Part shown: positions 13,794 to 13,897 of the stretch, piece by piece
Layout: each line of letters opens with the position of its first letter
Position numbering within the stretch: the stretch's first letter is position 1
Assembly (NCBI GenBank): GCA_934647145.1
Contig: CAKUFB010000043.1
Location: 1 to 13,897 of the forward strand
Reading direction: 5' to 3'
Length of the DNA: 13,897 nucleotides
Source: an uncultured Clostridia bacterium
GTDB taxonomy: Bacteria > Bacillota > Clostridia > Christensenellales > Aristaeellaceae
Notes under the pieces: generated by a model
The model's database searches: none
Told to the model about the DNA's origin: nothing
The model's input: the letters and a program-made list of their open reading frames with translations, nothing else
Position numbers and translations under genes: made by a program

Positions 13794-13823
13794 AGCCTCC
13801 GTACCCATCGCGGTACGGAGGCT
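13794..13823 (+). terminator. Strong hairpin after the udk-DUF3267 operon
   Basis: AGCCTCCGTACC (13794-13805) and GGTACGGAGGCT (13812-13823) form a perfect 12-bp stem with loop CATCGC, five bases after the DUF3267 stop codon. No T-run follows directly, so termination may depend on the next hairpin or on Rho. Confidence 0.6.
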
Positions 13824-13853
13824 CAGCTTGTCAAAAAAGGTTTTGACAAGCTG
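13824..13853. repeat. Perfect 13-bp inverted repeat next to the terminator hairpin
   Basis: CAGCTTGTCAAAA (13824-13836) pairs with TTTTGACAAGCTG (13841-13853) around AAGG. It begins at the base after the first hairpin. A third, imperfect hairpin follows: CGGGGA (13859-13864) with TCCCCCG (13872-13878). Such stacked palindromes look like a repetitive intergenic element; the window ends 44 bases later. Confidence 0.6.
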
Positions 13854-13897
13854 GTGGACGGGGAAGCAAGCTCCCCCGCCACTGCCACCCTCACCAG

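Overview
The window looks like a chromosomal stretch from a GC-rich Bacillota of the Clostridia grade, possibly a gut Christensenellales-type bacterium; the order is a guess. Supporting signs are strong AGGAGG-type ribosome binding sites, sigma-A promoters with TATAAT boxes (several with an extended TGn), a LplA-type sugar-binding protein next to a two-transmembrane AraC regulator, DUF3048 and DUF3267 proteins, and a sodium-pump decarboxylase beta subunit beside pyruvate kinase. All genes that can be supported lie on the plus strand. The long minus-strand ORFs are GC-driven shadows.

Region 1 (1-4893) is a carbohydrate-sensing and handling locus. It holds the C-terminal part of an extracellular solute-binding protein, a 728-residue membrane-anchored AraC-type regulator, an SGNH/GDSL hydrolase with its own TTGACA-like/TATAAT promoter, and a TIM-barrel sugar isomerase/epimerase with an extended -10 promoter overlapping the preceding stop codon. 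A clear intrinsic terminator closes the region.

Region 2 (4894-5635) has no gene. It contains six tandem units of about 116 bp, the last merging into a hairpin element, followed by a near-consensus promoter. A diverged inverted copy of the hairpin element lies at 785-840, so this is a dispersed intergenic repeat family.

Region 3 (5636-9521) is a probable operon: secreted DUF3048 protein, two complete GNAT acetyltransferases, a truncated third GNAT, and an intracellular clan GH-A glycoside hydrolase (GH39-like).

Region 4 (9522-12568) is a central-metabolism operon. A TTGACA/TATACT promoter drives a leader of about 200 nt that can fold into a closed multi-branch RNA and has an alternative pairing that would hide the ribosome binding site. 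Then come pyruvate kinase, an OadB-like sodium-pump decarboxylase beta subunit, and a 41-residue single-membrane-span protein resembling the gamma subunit. Pyruvate kinase and a membrane decarboxylase would link the PEP/pyruvate/oxaloacetate node to a sodium gradient, but no alpha or biotin-carrier subunit is in view.

Region 5 (12487-13897) has an extended -10 promoter, a terminator-like hairpin between that promoter and the gene, uridine kinase, a translationally coupled DUF3267 membrane zinc-metalloprotease-like protein, and three successive hairpins. The most interesting points are the pyk leader, the tandem repeat array with its operator-like cores, and the possible attenuator ahead of udk.
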